The notes under the pieces are model-generated. The model saw only the letters and a list, made by a program, of their open reading frames with translations, did not search any database and was not told the DNA's origin. Shown here piece after piece: positions 36,963 through 45,009 of a DNA stretch of 64,000 nt; position 1 is the stretch's first letter; each line of letters opens with the position of its first letter. The stretch is from Labrys monachus (GTDB lineage: Bacteria; Pseudomonadota; Alphaproteobacteria; Rhizobiales; Labraceae), in NCBI RefSeq assembly GCF_030814655.1, contig NZ_JAUSVK010000001.1, positions 3,727,001 to 3,791,000 of the forward strand, written 5' to 3'. The translations under genes and the position numbers were made by a program.

Positions 36963-37667
36963 TACGGGCTGAAATCCACTTATCCGGCAGGGCTAAGCTG
37001 TCCAAACAAACCGAGCCAACTCTGTCATCGAGGGCCGCTTCCTGCCCAACATCCGCCGGCCCGAAGGCCCGTTCGGCGAGTTCATGGGATATTACGTGCC
37101 CGTCGGCCCGAACGCCGTCTTCGAGGTGCTCGGCGTCACCGTCCGCAAGGACGCGGTCTTCCACAGCATCCTCTGCGGCTCGGCCGAAGAGGTGCTGACG
37201 CTCGAACTCTCGGTGTCCGCCAACATCTACCAGCGGCTCAGCGCAGCCCTGCCCGGCATCGTCGACGTCACGTGCCAGCCTTTCGTCACCCATCCCATCA
37301 TCAAGATCGACCAGCAATATGAAGGCCATGCGAGGCAGGTGATGCTCGCCACCATCGGTGCCGAGCCGACCTGGGCCAAGGTCATCACGGTGGTCGACCA
37401 GGATGTCGACATCTACGACATGGACGACGTGATGTGGGCGATTCTCACCCGTGCCCGCCCCGACAAGGATATGCTGATCATCCCCGAGACGCCTTCCTTC
37501 TACCGCGACGAAGCCAGGGATCATTGGGGCCGCCTGCTGATCGACGCCACCGCCCCCTTCCACAGGCGCAGCGAGTTCGTGCGCAAGAAGCTGCGGATGG
37601 CCAACGACATCAACCTGGCGGACTGGTTCGAGAACGCGACCTGAAGGCCGACCGGGAGGAGCCTGCG

Positions 37668-38339
37668 ATGGAACAGACCAGAAGCCGGCAGCGCGGCGAC
37701 CAGGCGCCTTCCAGGCCGCCGCGCCGCATCATCGTCGGCATCAGCGGCGCCTCGGGCGCCCTCTACGGCGTCCGCGCCCTGCAGATGCTCGACGCGGCCG
37801 GCATCGAGACGCATCTGGTCGTGACGCGCTCCGCCCATCTGACGCTGGCCCAGGAACTGGAGATGCAGCCGCGCGACCTGAAACAATGGGCCGGCGTCGT
37901 GCACAACATCAACGATATCGGCGCCTCCATCGCCAGCGGCTCGTTCAGGACATGCGGCATGATCATCGCGCCCTGCTCCATCCGCTCGCTGTCCGAGATC
38001 GTGTCCGGGGTTACCTCGAGCCTGCTGACGCGGGCGGCGGACGTCGTCCTCAAGGAGCGCCGCCGGCTGGTGCTGATGGTGCGCGAGACGCCGCTCCATC
38101 TCGGCCATCTAAGGACAATGACGGCAGCGGCGGAGATGGGGGCGGTCATCATGCCGCCGGTGCCGGCCCTCTATGCCCGGCCGGACAGCATCGAGAGCAT
38201 GGTCAGCCACAGCGTCGGCCGGGCTCTCGACCTGTTCGACGTGGAGACGGACGCGGTCGTCCGCTGGGAGGGCCTGGCCAGGCGGGCGCCCGGCCCGGGC
38301 GCCGGCGACGCCGACGACGGTCCGCCCTCGACAAGCTAG
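37668..38339 (+). CDS. ubiX: UbiX-family flavin prenyltransferase
   Basis: This 223-residue enzyme makes prenylated FMN, the cofactor of UbiD decarboxylases. It shows IIVGISGASGALYGVRALQML near residue 21, VVTRSAHLTLAQEL, GSFRTCGMIIAPCSIRSLSEIVSGV with the flavin-binding PCS, and LMVRETPLHLGHLRTM near residue 155. GGGAGGA precedes the ATG by seven bases. It lies 23 bases after ubiD. It remains intact although the partner gene is broken, so it either serves another UbiD elsewhere or has not had time to decay. Confidence 0.93.
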   Translation: MEQTRSRQRGDQAPSRPPRRIIVGISGASGALYGVRALQMLDAAGIETHLVVTRSAHLTLAQELEMQPRDLKQWAGVVHNINDIGASIASGSFRTCGMIIAPCSIRSLSEIVSGVTSSLLTRAADVVLKERRRLVLMVRETPLHLGHLRTMTAAAEMGAVIMPPVPALYARPDSIESMVSHSVGRALDLFDVETDAVVRWEGLARRAPGPGAGDADDGPPSTS

Positions 38340-38359
38340 GTCACGCTCCGGAGGTTCCG

Positions 38360-39097
38360 ATGCACAAGCAGGACGATGCGGATCGGCGGCGACGGCCGGT
38401 CCACGGCACGATGATCGGCATCATCGTGCTGGACACCCAGTTCCGCAGGCTCCCCGGCGACATCGCGCATGTCGACAGCTGGGACTTTCCGGTGCAGTTC
38501 GCGGTCGCGCGGAACGTGCGCCCGCAGGACGTCATCGAAGGCGATGCGCAGGAGGCCCTCGACGTCTTCCGGGGCGCCATCGACCAGCTCGTCGCCCTGG
38601 GCGTGGACGGCATCACCACGTCCTGCGGCTACCTTTCTGCGGTGCATCGGCAATTGCGCGAGCACAGCCCGGTTCCTCTCGCCTCATCGAGCCTGCAACA
38701 GATCCCGATGGTGCTGAACATGCTGCCGGCGGGAAAGACGGCCGGCGTGATCGTATCCGACCGCTCGGCCATGCGCGACATCCACTTCACCAATGTCGGC
38801 TCCCCCACCGGCCTGCCGATCGCCGAATTGCCCGAGGCCGGCGCCATCCGCCGCAACATGCGGACGAACAGCCTCGACATCGACGCCGGGGAGCAGGAAG
38901 ACGAGGTGCTCGACGTCGTCCGGCGCCTGCTCGCATCCCATCCGGAGGTGGGGGCGATCGTCAGCGAATGCGCCAACCTCCCGCCTTATTCGGCCGCGAT
39001 CCAGCGGACCTTCGGCCTGCCGGTCTTCGACATCGTGACGCTGGTCACCTGGATGCATGGCGGCCTGCGCCCGCGAACCTTCCCTCTCTTCGGCTAG
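38360..39097 (+). CDS. Aspartate/glutamate (hydantoin) racemase-family protein
   Basis: This 245-residue protein of the Cys-Cys racemase/isomerase superfamily has one catalytic Cys in the strand-loop ITTSCGYLSAV at about residue 92 and a second in IVSECANLPPYSAAI at about 205, with SSSLQQIPMVLNMLPAGKTAGVI between. Members racemise amino acids or hydantoins, isomerise maleate, or decarboxylate arylmalonates, so the exact reaction is open. The ATG at 38360 follows GGAGG. It sits between ubiX and the flavoprotein dehydrogenase genes, suggesting conversion of a substrate enantiomer. Confidence 0.8.
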   Translation: MHKQDDADRRRRPVHGTMIGIIVLDTQFRRLPGDIAHVDSWDFPVQFAVARNVRPQDVIEGDAQEALDVFRGAIDQLVALGVDGITTSCGYLSAVHRQLREHSPVPLASSSLQQIPMVLNMLPAGKTAGVIVSDRSAMRDIHFTNVGSPTGLPIAELPEAGAIRRNMRTNSLDIDAGEQEDEVLDVVRRLLASHPEVGAIVSECANLPPYSAAIQRTFGLPVFDIVTLVTWMHGGLRPRTFPLFG

Positions 39098-39109
39098 CCG
39101 GGCGGGGCC

Positions 39110-40231
39110 ATGAGGGCAGCGGCGGCAAAAAACATCGATCTTGCGGTGATCGGCGGCGGGCTGATCGGCGCCGCGATCGCCTGGGGCGCGGCACGGCGAG
39201 GCGCGCATGTCGCGCTGCTCGACGAGGGCGACACGGCGCTGCGGGCCTCCCGCGGCAATTTCGGCCTCGTCTGGCTGCAGGGAAAGGGGCTCGGCGCTCC
39301 CCCCTATATGCGCTGGTCGCTGCGCGCCGGCAGGCTCTGGCAGGATTTCGACGCCGCGCTGGCCGAGGATTGCGGCTTCGACATCGGCTGGCGCCGGCCG
39401 GGCGGCTTCCATTTCTGCTTCAGCGACGCGGAACTCGAGGGCCGGCGGCGGGTGGCGGAGCAGACCCGTTCGGCCGGCGGCGATATCGACATCGAGGTGA
39501 TCGAGCGGGCGCAGCTGCAGAAGGATCTTCCGCGCCTGGGGGAACGGGTCGCCGGCGCCTCCTATTGCTCCCAGGATTCCCATGTCAGCCCGCTGCTGCT
39601 GCTGCGCGCCCTGCATCTGTCGCTCCGGCGCCGGGGCGGCAACTACCGGCCGGGCTTCCCGGTCGACCGCATCGAACCGGACGGGCAAGGCTTCACGCTG
39701 TCGTCGGGCGGCGAGCGGCTGGGCTGCGACAAGGTGGTGGTCGCCGCCGGCCTGGGCGGTCCCTCGCTGGCAGGGCAGCTCGGCATCGCGCTGCCGGTGA
39801 AGCCGGAACGCGGCCAGATCGTGGTCACGGAAAGGGTCGCCCCGTTCTTTCCCTATGCGGCGAACAATCTGCGCCAGACCGAGGAGGGTTCCTTCCTCTT
39901 CGGCAGCAGCCATGAGGAGGCGGGCCTCGACGACGGCACCGACGTCGCAACGGCGGCCAGGCTCGTCAGGGCGGCGATCGAGGTGTTTCCCGCGCTGGCG
40001 GAGGCTTCGGTGGTCCGCGTCTGGGGCGCCCTGCGCATCCTGTCGCCGGACGGACGGCCGATCTATCAGCAGTCGCCCCGCCATCCCGGCGCTTTCGCCG
40101 TCACCTGCCACAGCGGCGTGACACTCGCCAGCGTGCACGCGCTGGACCTCGGCCCGGCCATCCTGGCCGGCCGGCTCCCGGACGATGTCCGGACCTTCTC
40201 AAGCGATCGCTTCCATGTTCAAGCGCATTGA
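39110..40231 (+). CDS. FAD-dependent D-amino/imino acid oxidoreductase (beta subunit, DadA-like)
   Basis: This 373-residue DAO-family flavoprotein has the dinucleotide fold DLAVIGGGLIGAAIAWGAARRGAHVALLDEG at its start, RASRGNFGLVWLQGKG at the flavin, VVVAAGLGGPSLAG in the middle and PDGRPIYQQSP near the C-terminus. Together with the next two genes it matches the three-subunit dehydrogenases of the opine oxidase, D-hydroxyproline dehydrogenase and HcnABC type. It would be the subunit that oxidises the amine C-N bond. The end overlaps the following 2Fe-2S gene. Confidence 0.85.
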   Translation: MRAAAAKNIDLAVIGGGLIGAAIAWGAARRGAHVALLDEGDTALRASRGNFGLVWLQGKGLGAPPYMRWSLRAGRLWQDFDAALAEDCGFDIGWRRPGGFHFCFSDAELEGRRRVAEQTRSAGGDIDIEVIERAQLQKDLPRLGERVAGASYCSQDSHVSPLLLLRALHLSLRRRGGNYRPGFPVDRIEPDGQGFTLSSGGERLGCDKVVVAAGLGGPSLAGQLGIALPVKPERGQIVVTERVAPFFPYAANNLRQTEEGSFLFGSSHEEAGLDDGTDVATAARLVRAAIEVFPALAEASVVRVWGALRILSPDGRPIYQQSPRHPGAFAVTCHSGVTLASVHALDLGPAILAGRLPDDVRTFSSDRFHVQAH

Positions 40232-40511
40232 CGGCGCCGCGGCGCGGCCCGGCGGCACCCTCTTCTTCGAAGGCCGGGCGGTAGCCTTCGAGGCCGGGGA
40301 CAGCGTCGCCGCCGCCCTTCTCGCGGCATCGATCGACGGCTTCCGCGACCATGCGGTCACCCGCTCCGCCCGCGGTCCCTATTGCATGATGGGGATCTGC
40401 TTCGAATGCCTGGCCGAAGTGGACGGCGTGCAGAACCGGCAGACCTGCCTCCTGAAGGCCGAGGACGGCATGGCCGTGCGGCGGCAGCGCGGCGCCAGGG
40501 TGCTGCCATGA
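40215..40511 (+). CDS. 2Fe-2S-binding gamma subunit of the three-subunit dehydrogenase
   Basis: This is a 98-residue ferredoxin-like protein, counted from ATG 40215 (MFKRIDGAAARPGG); an ATG at 40185 is also in frame. The cluster ligands are in GPYCMMGICFECLAEVDGVQNRQTC, with the spacing C-x4-C-x2-C-x~11-C. It overlaps the upstream flavoprotein gene by 17 bases and the downstream alpha-subunit gene by four, so the three are translated together. Members of this family bridge the two flavoprotein subunits. Confidence 0.9.
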   Translation: MFKRIDGAAARPGGTLFFEGRAVAFEAGDSVAAALLAASIDGFRDHAVTRSARGPYCMMGICFECLAEVDGVQNRQTCLLKAEDGMAVRRQRGARVLP

Positions 40512-41914
40512 CGCAGATCTGGGACGCCATCGTGATCGGAGCCGGACCGGCCGGGGCGAGCGCCGCGGCGCGCCTCGCGGAAGAGGGCGCCTCCGTGCTG
40601 GTGATCGACCAGCAGGATGCGCCGGGCGGACAGATCTATCGCGGGCTCGAACGGAACCGCGACAACGCCGCGCTGATGGCCGTGCTCGGCCCCGATTATG
40701 CGGGCGGCGGCGCGCTCCTCGACAGGCTGCGCCGTTCCTCCGCATCCCTGGCCCTCGGCCGTTCGGTCTGGCGCGTCGACGCCGGCGGCGAGGTCTGGAC
40801 GAGGGAAGGCGACCGGCTGGAGCGGCAGCGCGGCCGCCACGTCGTCGTCGCCTGCGGCGCGATCGAGAGGCCGGTTCCCCTGCCCGGCTGGACCTTGCCG
40901 GGGGTTATGACGATCGGCGCCCTGCAGATCATGCTGAAGGAATCCGGCCTGGTGCCGCGAGAGGATGTCGTCCTCGCCGGCACGGGCCCCCTGCTCTATC
41001 TCTATGCCCGGCAATGCCTGCAAGCCGGTTCCGGCCGGGTCGTGATCCTCGATACCGCCACCACGGCGGACCGGCTCGCCTCGCTCGGCCGGTTGCCGGG
41101 CGCGCTCGCCGGCCAGGGCTGGCGCTATCTCGCCAAGGGCATCGCCATGCTCGCCTCGATCAGAAGGCTCGGCGCGGAGGTCCACAGCGGCGTGCGCGGC
41201 ATCGCGATCGAAGGCGACGAGCGGGTGACCGGCCTGTCCTTCTCGGCCGGCGCCCGGCGATTGCGCCGAGCCTGCAGCCTGGTCGCGCTGCATGAGGGCA
41301 TCGTTCCGCACCAGCAGATGACGCGCTCGCTCGACTGCGTCCATGATTGGGACGCGGCGGAGCGCTGCTTCCGCCCCCGCAGAGACCAATGGGGCGAGAC
41401 CTCGGTGCGCAACATCTTCGTGGCCGGCGATGCCGGCGGCATCGTCGGCGCGCGTGCGAGCGCCTTCGACGGCGAGATCGCGGCCGTTTCGATCGCCGCC
41501 CGCCTGGGCAGGCTGTCGGCCGCCGAGCGGGACGCGGCCTGTCGCACGCTCGCAGGGCATCGCAAGGCCCACCTCGCCGTCCGCCCCCTGCTGCAACGGC
41601 TCTACAGGCCGCGCGAGGAAATCCTGAATCCGTCCGACGCCGTCATCGTCTGCCGCTGCGAGAATGTCGGCGCCGGGCAGATCCGCGACGCGCTCGCCCA
41701 CGGCGGCCTGGGCCCCGGCCAGGTCAAGACCTATGTCCGCACAGGCATGGGGCCGTGCCAGGGGCGGCTGTGCGGCACCAGCCTGACCGAAATCACCGCC
41801 AGGCAGCGGAAGACCGATCCCGGCGAGGTCGGATATTACCGCATCCGCTCGCCCCTCACCCCCCTTCCGGCCGCCGCCCTGGCCGCGCTGACGATCGAGG
41901 ACGAGACGCAGTGA
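40508..41914 (+). CDS. FAD/NAD(P)-binding alpha subunit with BFD-like 2Fe-2S domain
   Basis: This 468-residue pyridine-nucleotide-disulphide-type flavoprotein has DAIVIGAGPAGASAAARLAEEGASVLVID near residue 6, a second Rossmann segment (VVLAGTGPLLYLYARQCL) near 160, and NIFVAGDAGGIVGARASAFDGEIAA near 310. Its C-terminus is a BFD-like cluster domain: VICRCENVGAGQIRDAL, then GMGPCQGRLCGTS, with four cysteines. This layout is that of HcnB and of the alpha subunits of opine oxidase and D-hydroxyproline dehydrogenase. It overlaps its neighbours on both sides by a few bases. Confidence 0.88.
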   Translation: MTQIWDAIVIGAGPAGASAAARLAEEGASVLVIDQQDAPGGQIYRGLERNRDNAALMAVLGPDYAGGGALLDRLRRSSASLALGRSVWRVDAGGEVWTREGDRLERQRGRHVVVACGAIERPVPLPGWTLPGVMTIGALQIMLKESGLVPREDVVLAGTGPLLYLYARQCLQAGSGRVVILDTATTADRLASLGRLPGALAGQGWRYLAKGIAMLASIRRLGAEVHSGVRGIAIEGDERVTGLSFSAGARRLRRACSLVALHEGIVPHQQMTRSLDCVHDWDAAERCFRPRRDQWGETSVRNIFVAGDAGGIVGARASAFDGEIAAVSIAARLGRLSAAERDAACRTLAGHRKAHLAVRPLLQRLYRPREEILNPSDAVIVCRCENVGAGQIRDALAHGGLGPGQVKTYVRTGMGPCQGRLCGTSLTEITARQRKTDPGEVGYYRIRSPLTPLPAAALAALTIEDETQ

Positions 41915-43086
41915 TGCCGCAGGAATTCGACGTCGCCGTGGTGGGGCTCGGCGCCATGGGAGCCGCGACGCTCTACCAGGCGACGACACGGGGGGCGACG
42001 AGCCTCGGCATCGATCGCTTCCGCCCGCCGCATGCGCGGGGCGCCAGCCACGGCAACAGCCGCGTGACGCGCGAGGCCGTCGGCGAAGGCGCCGATTACG
42101 TTCCCCTGGTGATGCGCTCGCACCGGATCGTCGCCGAGCTGGAACGCGAACTCGGCGAAACCTTCCTCGTGAGGTCGGGCACGCTGATCATCGGCTCCCA
42201 AGCCGCCGGGGGTGCGCTGCACGGCGCACCGGATTTCGTCGCCGGCAGCATCGCCATGGCCCGGCGGTTCGGCATCGAGCATGAAATCCTGGATGCCGGC
42301 GAGCTGCGCAGGCGCTATCCGCAGTTCCGCACGATCCGCGACGCGGACCGCGGCTATTTCGAGCCGAATGCCGGCTATATGCGGCCGGAGGCCCTCATCG
42401 ACGCGCAGATCGCGGGCGCCTGCCGCGCCGGCGCGACGGTGTTGCCGGACACCGTGGTCGAAAGGATCGGACAGGCCGGCGACCGGGTTCGCATCGAGAC
42501 CAATGCCGGCGCCTTCGCCGCACGCCACCTGGTCGTCGCGGCGGGGGCCTGGACGCGAAAGCTCCTCGGTCCGCCCTATGACGGCCTGCTGACGGTCACG
42601 CGCCAGGTGGTCCGCTGGTACGCGGTCGAGGATCCCTCATCCTTCCGGCCGGAGAAGATGCCGGTCTTCATGTGGTTCGTGTCGGAGCGCCCGGGCGATT
42701 ATTTCACCGGCTTCCCGGTCGCCGACCCGGCCGAAGGGCTGAAGATCATCACCAGTGACGACGGCCCCGATATCGACCACGAAGCCATGGAGCCCGCCGA
42801 TATCGAGGCCTCGCTGGCGTTCCACGCAAGGCTCCTCGCCCCCAACATCGCCGGCGTCCGTCCGAAAGTGGTCGCCAACGCCACCTGCTTCTACACGAAT
42901 ACGCCCCACAGGGGCTTCGTGATCGACCGGCATCCGGCCATGGACCGCGTCACCGTGATCTGCGCCTGCTCCGGTCACGGCTTCAAGCACTCCCTGGCGA
43001 TCGGCGAAGCGGTGGCGCAGACGATCCTCGAAGGCAGGAGCACGATCGACCTGGCGCCCTTCGCGCTGTCCCGGCTGAAGCGATAG
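41914..43086 (+). CDS. Monomeric sarcosine oxidase / N-methyl-tryptophan oxidase-like enzyme
   Basis: This 390-residue flavoenzyme of the SolA/MSOX family begins with VAVVGLGAMGAATLYQ, followed by GASHGNSRVTREA, which fits the flavin-binding HxxGSSRxxR region. CACSGHGFKHSLAIGEAVA near residue 350 contains the Cys that binds FAD covalently in this family. It would oxidise a secondary amine to an imine, releasing formaldehyde or an aldehyde and H2O2. The TGATG overlap with the alpha-subunit gene ties it to the same operon. It is the last gene before the intergenic inverted repeat. Confidence 0.87.
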   Translation: MPQEFDVAVVGLGAMGAATLYQATTRGATSLGIDRFRPPHARGASHGNSRVTREAVGEGADYVPLVMRSHRIVAELERELGETFLVRSGTLIIGSQAAGGALHGAPDFVAGSIAMARRFGIEHEILDAGELRRRYPQFRTIRDADRGYFEPNAGYMRPEALIDAQIAGACRAGATVLPDTVVERIGQAGDRVRIETNAGAFAARHLVVAAGAWTRKLLGPPYDGLLTVTRQVVRWYAVEDPSSFRPEKMPVFMWFVSERPGDYFTGFPVADPAEGLKIITSDDGPDIDHEAMEPADIEASLAFHARLLAPNIAGVRPKVVANATCFYTNTPHRGFVIDRHPAMDRVTVICACSGHGFKHSLAIGEAVAQTILEGRSTIDLAPFALSRLKR

Positions 43087-43148
43087 CCGTCGTCCACGAT
43101 CGGCCGATGGGCGCTCGAACATGATGGCTTCAGGTTGAACGCAGAACC

Positions 43149-43255
43149 CGTCATTCCGGCTGAAGCGAAGCGAAAGGCCGGAACCCATAGCCGCACCATC
43201 GGCAGGACGGCGTTTATGGGTTCCGGGCTCGCCCCTCGGGCGCCCCGGAATGACG
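43149..43255. repeat. Two-tier inverted repeat, about 107 bases
   Basis: The outer arms CGTCATTCCGG at 43149-43159 and CCGGAATGACG at 43245-43255 are exact complements. The inner arms CCGGAACCCATA at 43178-43189 and TATGGGTTCCGG at 43215-43226 are also exact. The whole can fold as a branched stem. It lies between the convergent solA-like and uspA genes, so it may also terminate both. Similar CATTCCGG...CCGGAATG elements are common intergenic repeats in alphaproteobacteria. Confidence 0.8.
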
Positions 43256-43292
43256 TTCGCGATTCGATGCGTTCGTACGCGGACGAATTTGC

Positions 43293-43730
43293 TCAGGGAA
43301 CCACGACGACCGCGCAGGGCGACAGGCTCGCCAGCTTCTGCGACACGCTTCCGAGCAGCAGGCCGGCGAGACGGCCGCGGCCTCGCCGGCCGACGACGAG
43401 CATGTCGGCGCCCGCCTGCGCCGAAGCCTCCAGGACCTTCTCCGCGACGTCGCCCCAAGCCTGCCGGGTCTGGATATCCGTTACGCCCTTGGCCGATGCC
43501 CGCTCCCGGGCATGCGCGAGAACGCCCCGGGACCGCATCTCGATGGCGTCGCCGACAAGCTGGTCCATGGCCGGGTTCTGCTTCAGCTGGTCGAGAGCCT
43601 CCTCCGGCAAGTCGCTGGCGACGTTGACGATATGCAGGGCGCAGCCGCCCATCCTTGCAAGCTCCGCGGCGATATCCACCGCCCGGTTCGCGCTGTCGGA
43701 GCCATCCGTCGCCACCATGATCCCTCGCAT
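43293..43730 (-). CDS. Universal stress protein, UspA family
   Basis: This 145-residue protein starts at 43730 (MRGIMVATDGSDSANRAVDIAAELAR); the frame is open further upstream without family sequence. The ATP-binding signature GRRGRGRLAGLLLGSVSQKL follows the G-x2-G-x9-G-S pattern, so nucleotide binding is expected. The gene lies upstream of the ABC exporter operon's last gene but is separated from it by more than 150 bases, and is probably transcribed on its own. Confidence 0.9.
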   Translation of the reverse strand: MRGIMVATDGSDSANRAVDIAAELARMGGCALHIVNVASDLPEEALDQLKQNPAMDQLVGDAIEMRSRGVLAHARERASAKGVTDIQTRQAWGDVAEKVLEASAQAGADMLVVGRRGRGRLAGLLLGSVSQKLASLSPCAVVVVP

Positions 43731-43886
43731 GTCCGTCCGCTCCATAGCTCCTGCGCGTCGATGAGGCCGCCCGCAGGGATTCTGCTGGGAAAGGTACCCG
43801 CCATCGCCGCCGCGCGCTTGATGCACGTCAACGCGTCCGCGTTCCGCATCGGGCGGGCGCGGCGGCCTCCCGGCCTCGATCGCGCG

Positions 43887-45008
43887 TCATTGCATGCTGA
43901 GCAGCGCCTTGCGGAAGCGCAGGGTCGCGAGAGCGAAGAAGGCGGCGCCGATGACGACGAAGGCCGCCATCTGCGGCCAGACGATCGAGAGGCCGGCGCC
44001 GCGGTAGAGCACGGCCTGGGACAGGGCGACGAAATGCGTCGACGGCGAGACCTGCATGACGTCCTGCAGCCATGCCGGCATGCTCTCCATCGGCGTGGTG
44101 CTGCCGGACAGGAGATTCATGACGATCAGCACGGGAATGGCGATCAGCCCGAACTGCGCCATCGAGGTCGAGACCGTGGCGACGAGGATGCCGAGCGCCG
44201 TGACCGAGAAGAGATAGAGCACCGCCGCCGTAGCAAAAAGGGTCAGCGACCCCACCACCGGAACGCCCAGCAGGCGCTCGACGACCGCCAGCAGCGACAG
44301 GATCGCCGCCGTGACGATGACGAGCCCGTTGGCCCAGATCTTGGCGAGCATGATCTCCACGGGCCGCACCGGCATGACGAGCAAATGCTCGATGGTACCG
44401 TGCTCTCTTTCGCGGATCAGCGCGGCGCCCGCCAGGATCACCGACAGGATGGTGATGTTGTTGATCACCTGCATGACGGCGGTGAACCACTCGGATTTGA
44501 GGTTGGGATTGAACTTGGCGCGCACCACGAGATTGATGGGGTCGGTCTGCGCAAGGCTGGGCATGGCCGCCGTCACCTCGTTCAGGAGGATGTTCTCGAT
44601 ATAGGAGGCGCCGTTGCCGGCCTGCGACATGGCTGTCGCGTCGATGTCGAGGCCGACCTCGGGATGCCGGCCGGCGATCACGTCCTGCTCGAATTTGGGC
44701 GGAATCTCGACGATGAATACATAGTTTCCCGCGTCCATGGCCGTATCGACCTGATCGGCCCCGATGAGCGCCGGCTCCTTGAAGAAGGGCTTCAGCAGGG
44801 CATCGCGCAGCCGGGCGGAAAGCATGGAGCGGTCTTCGTCCACGACGGCGACGGAGGCGTTCTCCACCTCGAACTTCGCGCCCGTCGCCACGGCGTAGAT
44901 GGCGAAGGTGAAGGTGTAGACGATCAGCACCACGAGGATCGGGTCCGCCCTGAGGCTGTAGAGTTCCTTGATGCCGAGGCGCAGGATCCTGACGAGGGAA
45001 GCGATCAT
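43887..45008 (-). CDS. ABC-2 type permease (YhhJ-like)
   Basis: This 373-residue membrane protein has one N-terminal segment (PILVVLIVYTFTFAIYAVA), a large extracytoplasmic domain at about residues 45-170, and five more segments from about 180 (NNITILSVILAGAALIREREHGTIEHLLVMPVRPVEI, the ABC-2 signature). It is adjacent to the fused ATPase-permease gene, which ends one base downstream of its start. With that gene and the HlyD-like gene it forms a three-gene exporter arranged like yhiI-rbbA-yhhJ. Confidence 0.9.
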   Translation of the reverse strand: MIASLVRILRLGIKELYSLRADPILVVLIVYTFTFAIYAVATGAKFEVENASVAVVDEDRSMLSARLRDALLKPFFKEPALIGADQVDTAMDAGNYVFIVEIPPKFEQDVIAGRHPEVGLDIDATAMSQAGNGASYIENILLNEVTAAMPSLAQTDPINLVVRAKFNPNLKSEWFTAVMQVINNITILSVILAGAALIREREHGTIEHLLVMPVRPVEIMLAKIWANGLVIVTAAILSLLAVVERLLGVPVVGSLTLFATAAVLYLFSVTALGILVATVSTSMAQFGLIAIPVLIVMNLLSGSTTPMESMPAWLQDVMQVSPSTHFVALSQAVLYRGAGLSIVWPQMAAFVVIGAAFFALATLRFRKALLSMQ

Positions 45009-45009
45009 G

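Larger units (their letters stand above)
35739..37023 (+). mobile_element. IS3-family insertion sequence with 3-bp target duplication
   Basis: The element is 1285 bases long, lies inside ubiD and is flanked by direct repeats GTC at 35736-35738 and 37024-37026. Its ends are imperfect inverted repeats: AGAGCTGGCTCGG from 35739 and AGAGTTGGCTCGG read inward from 37023, followed by a shared GGACAG a few bases further in. It carries overlapping orfA and orfB of an IS3-type transposase. Intact genes and an exact duplication argue for a recent insertion. Confidence 0.92.
35028..37644 (+). pseudogene. ubiD: UbiD-family decarboxylase interrupted by an IS3-family element
   Basis: The N-terminal part runs 35028-35738 (237 codons, MRDYMQRLRDRGDLLVVDREI... 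to VPADTEIV), and the rest 37027-37644 (205 codons, IEGRFLPNIRRPEGPFGEFMGYY... to DWFENAT). Removing the element plus one copy of GTC restores an uninterrupted frame of 442 residues, normal for prenylated-FMN-dependent UbiD decarboxylases. The N-part holds the loop GNLSFHRSMYI with the conserved Arg. The catalytic Glu pair of the E-G-P-F-G-E motif lies after the insertion, so the truncated product (which ends in IS-encoded residues at 35801) should be inactive. The next gene, ubiX, supplies the cofactor. Confidence 0.93.

Noticed and set aside
37084-37644. An independent gene starting at the internal ATG 37084
   Set aside because: The sequence between 37027 and 37084 is also UbiD sequence in the same frame, so this is the second half of the interrupted gene.
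39110-41914. Hydrogen cyanide synthase (HcnABC)
   Set aside because: The three subunits share the architecture, but the gene order differs and the neighbours (UbiD/UbiX, racemase, SolA-like) fit amino or imino acid catabolism better.
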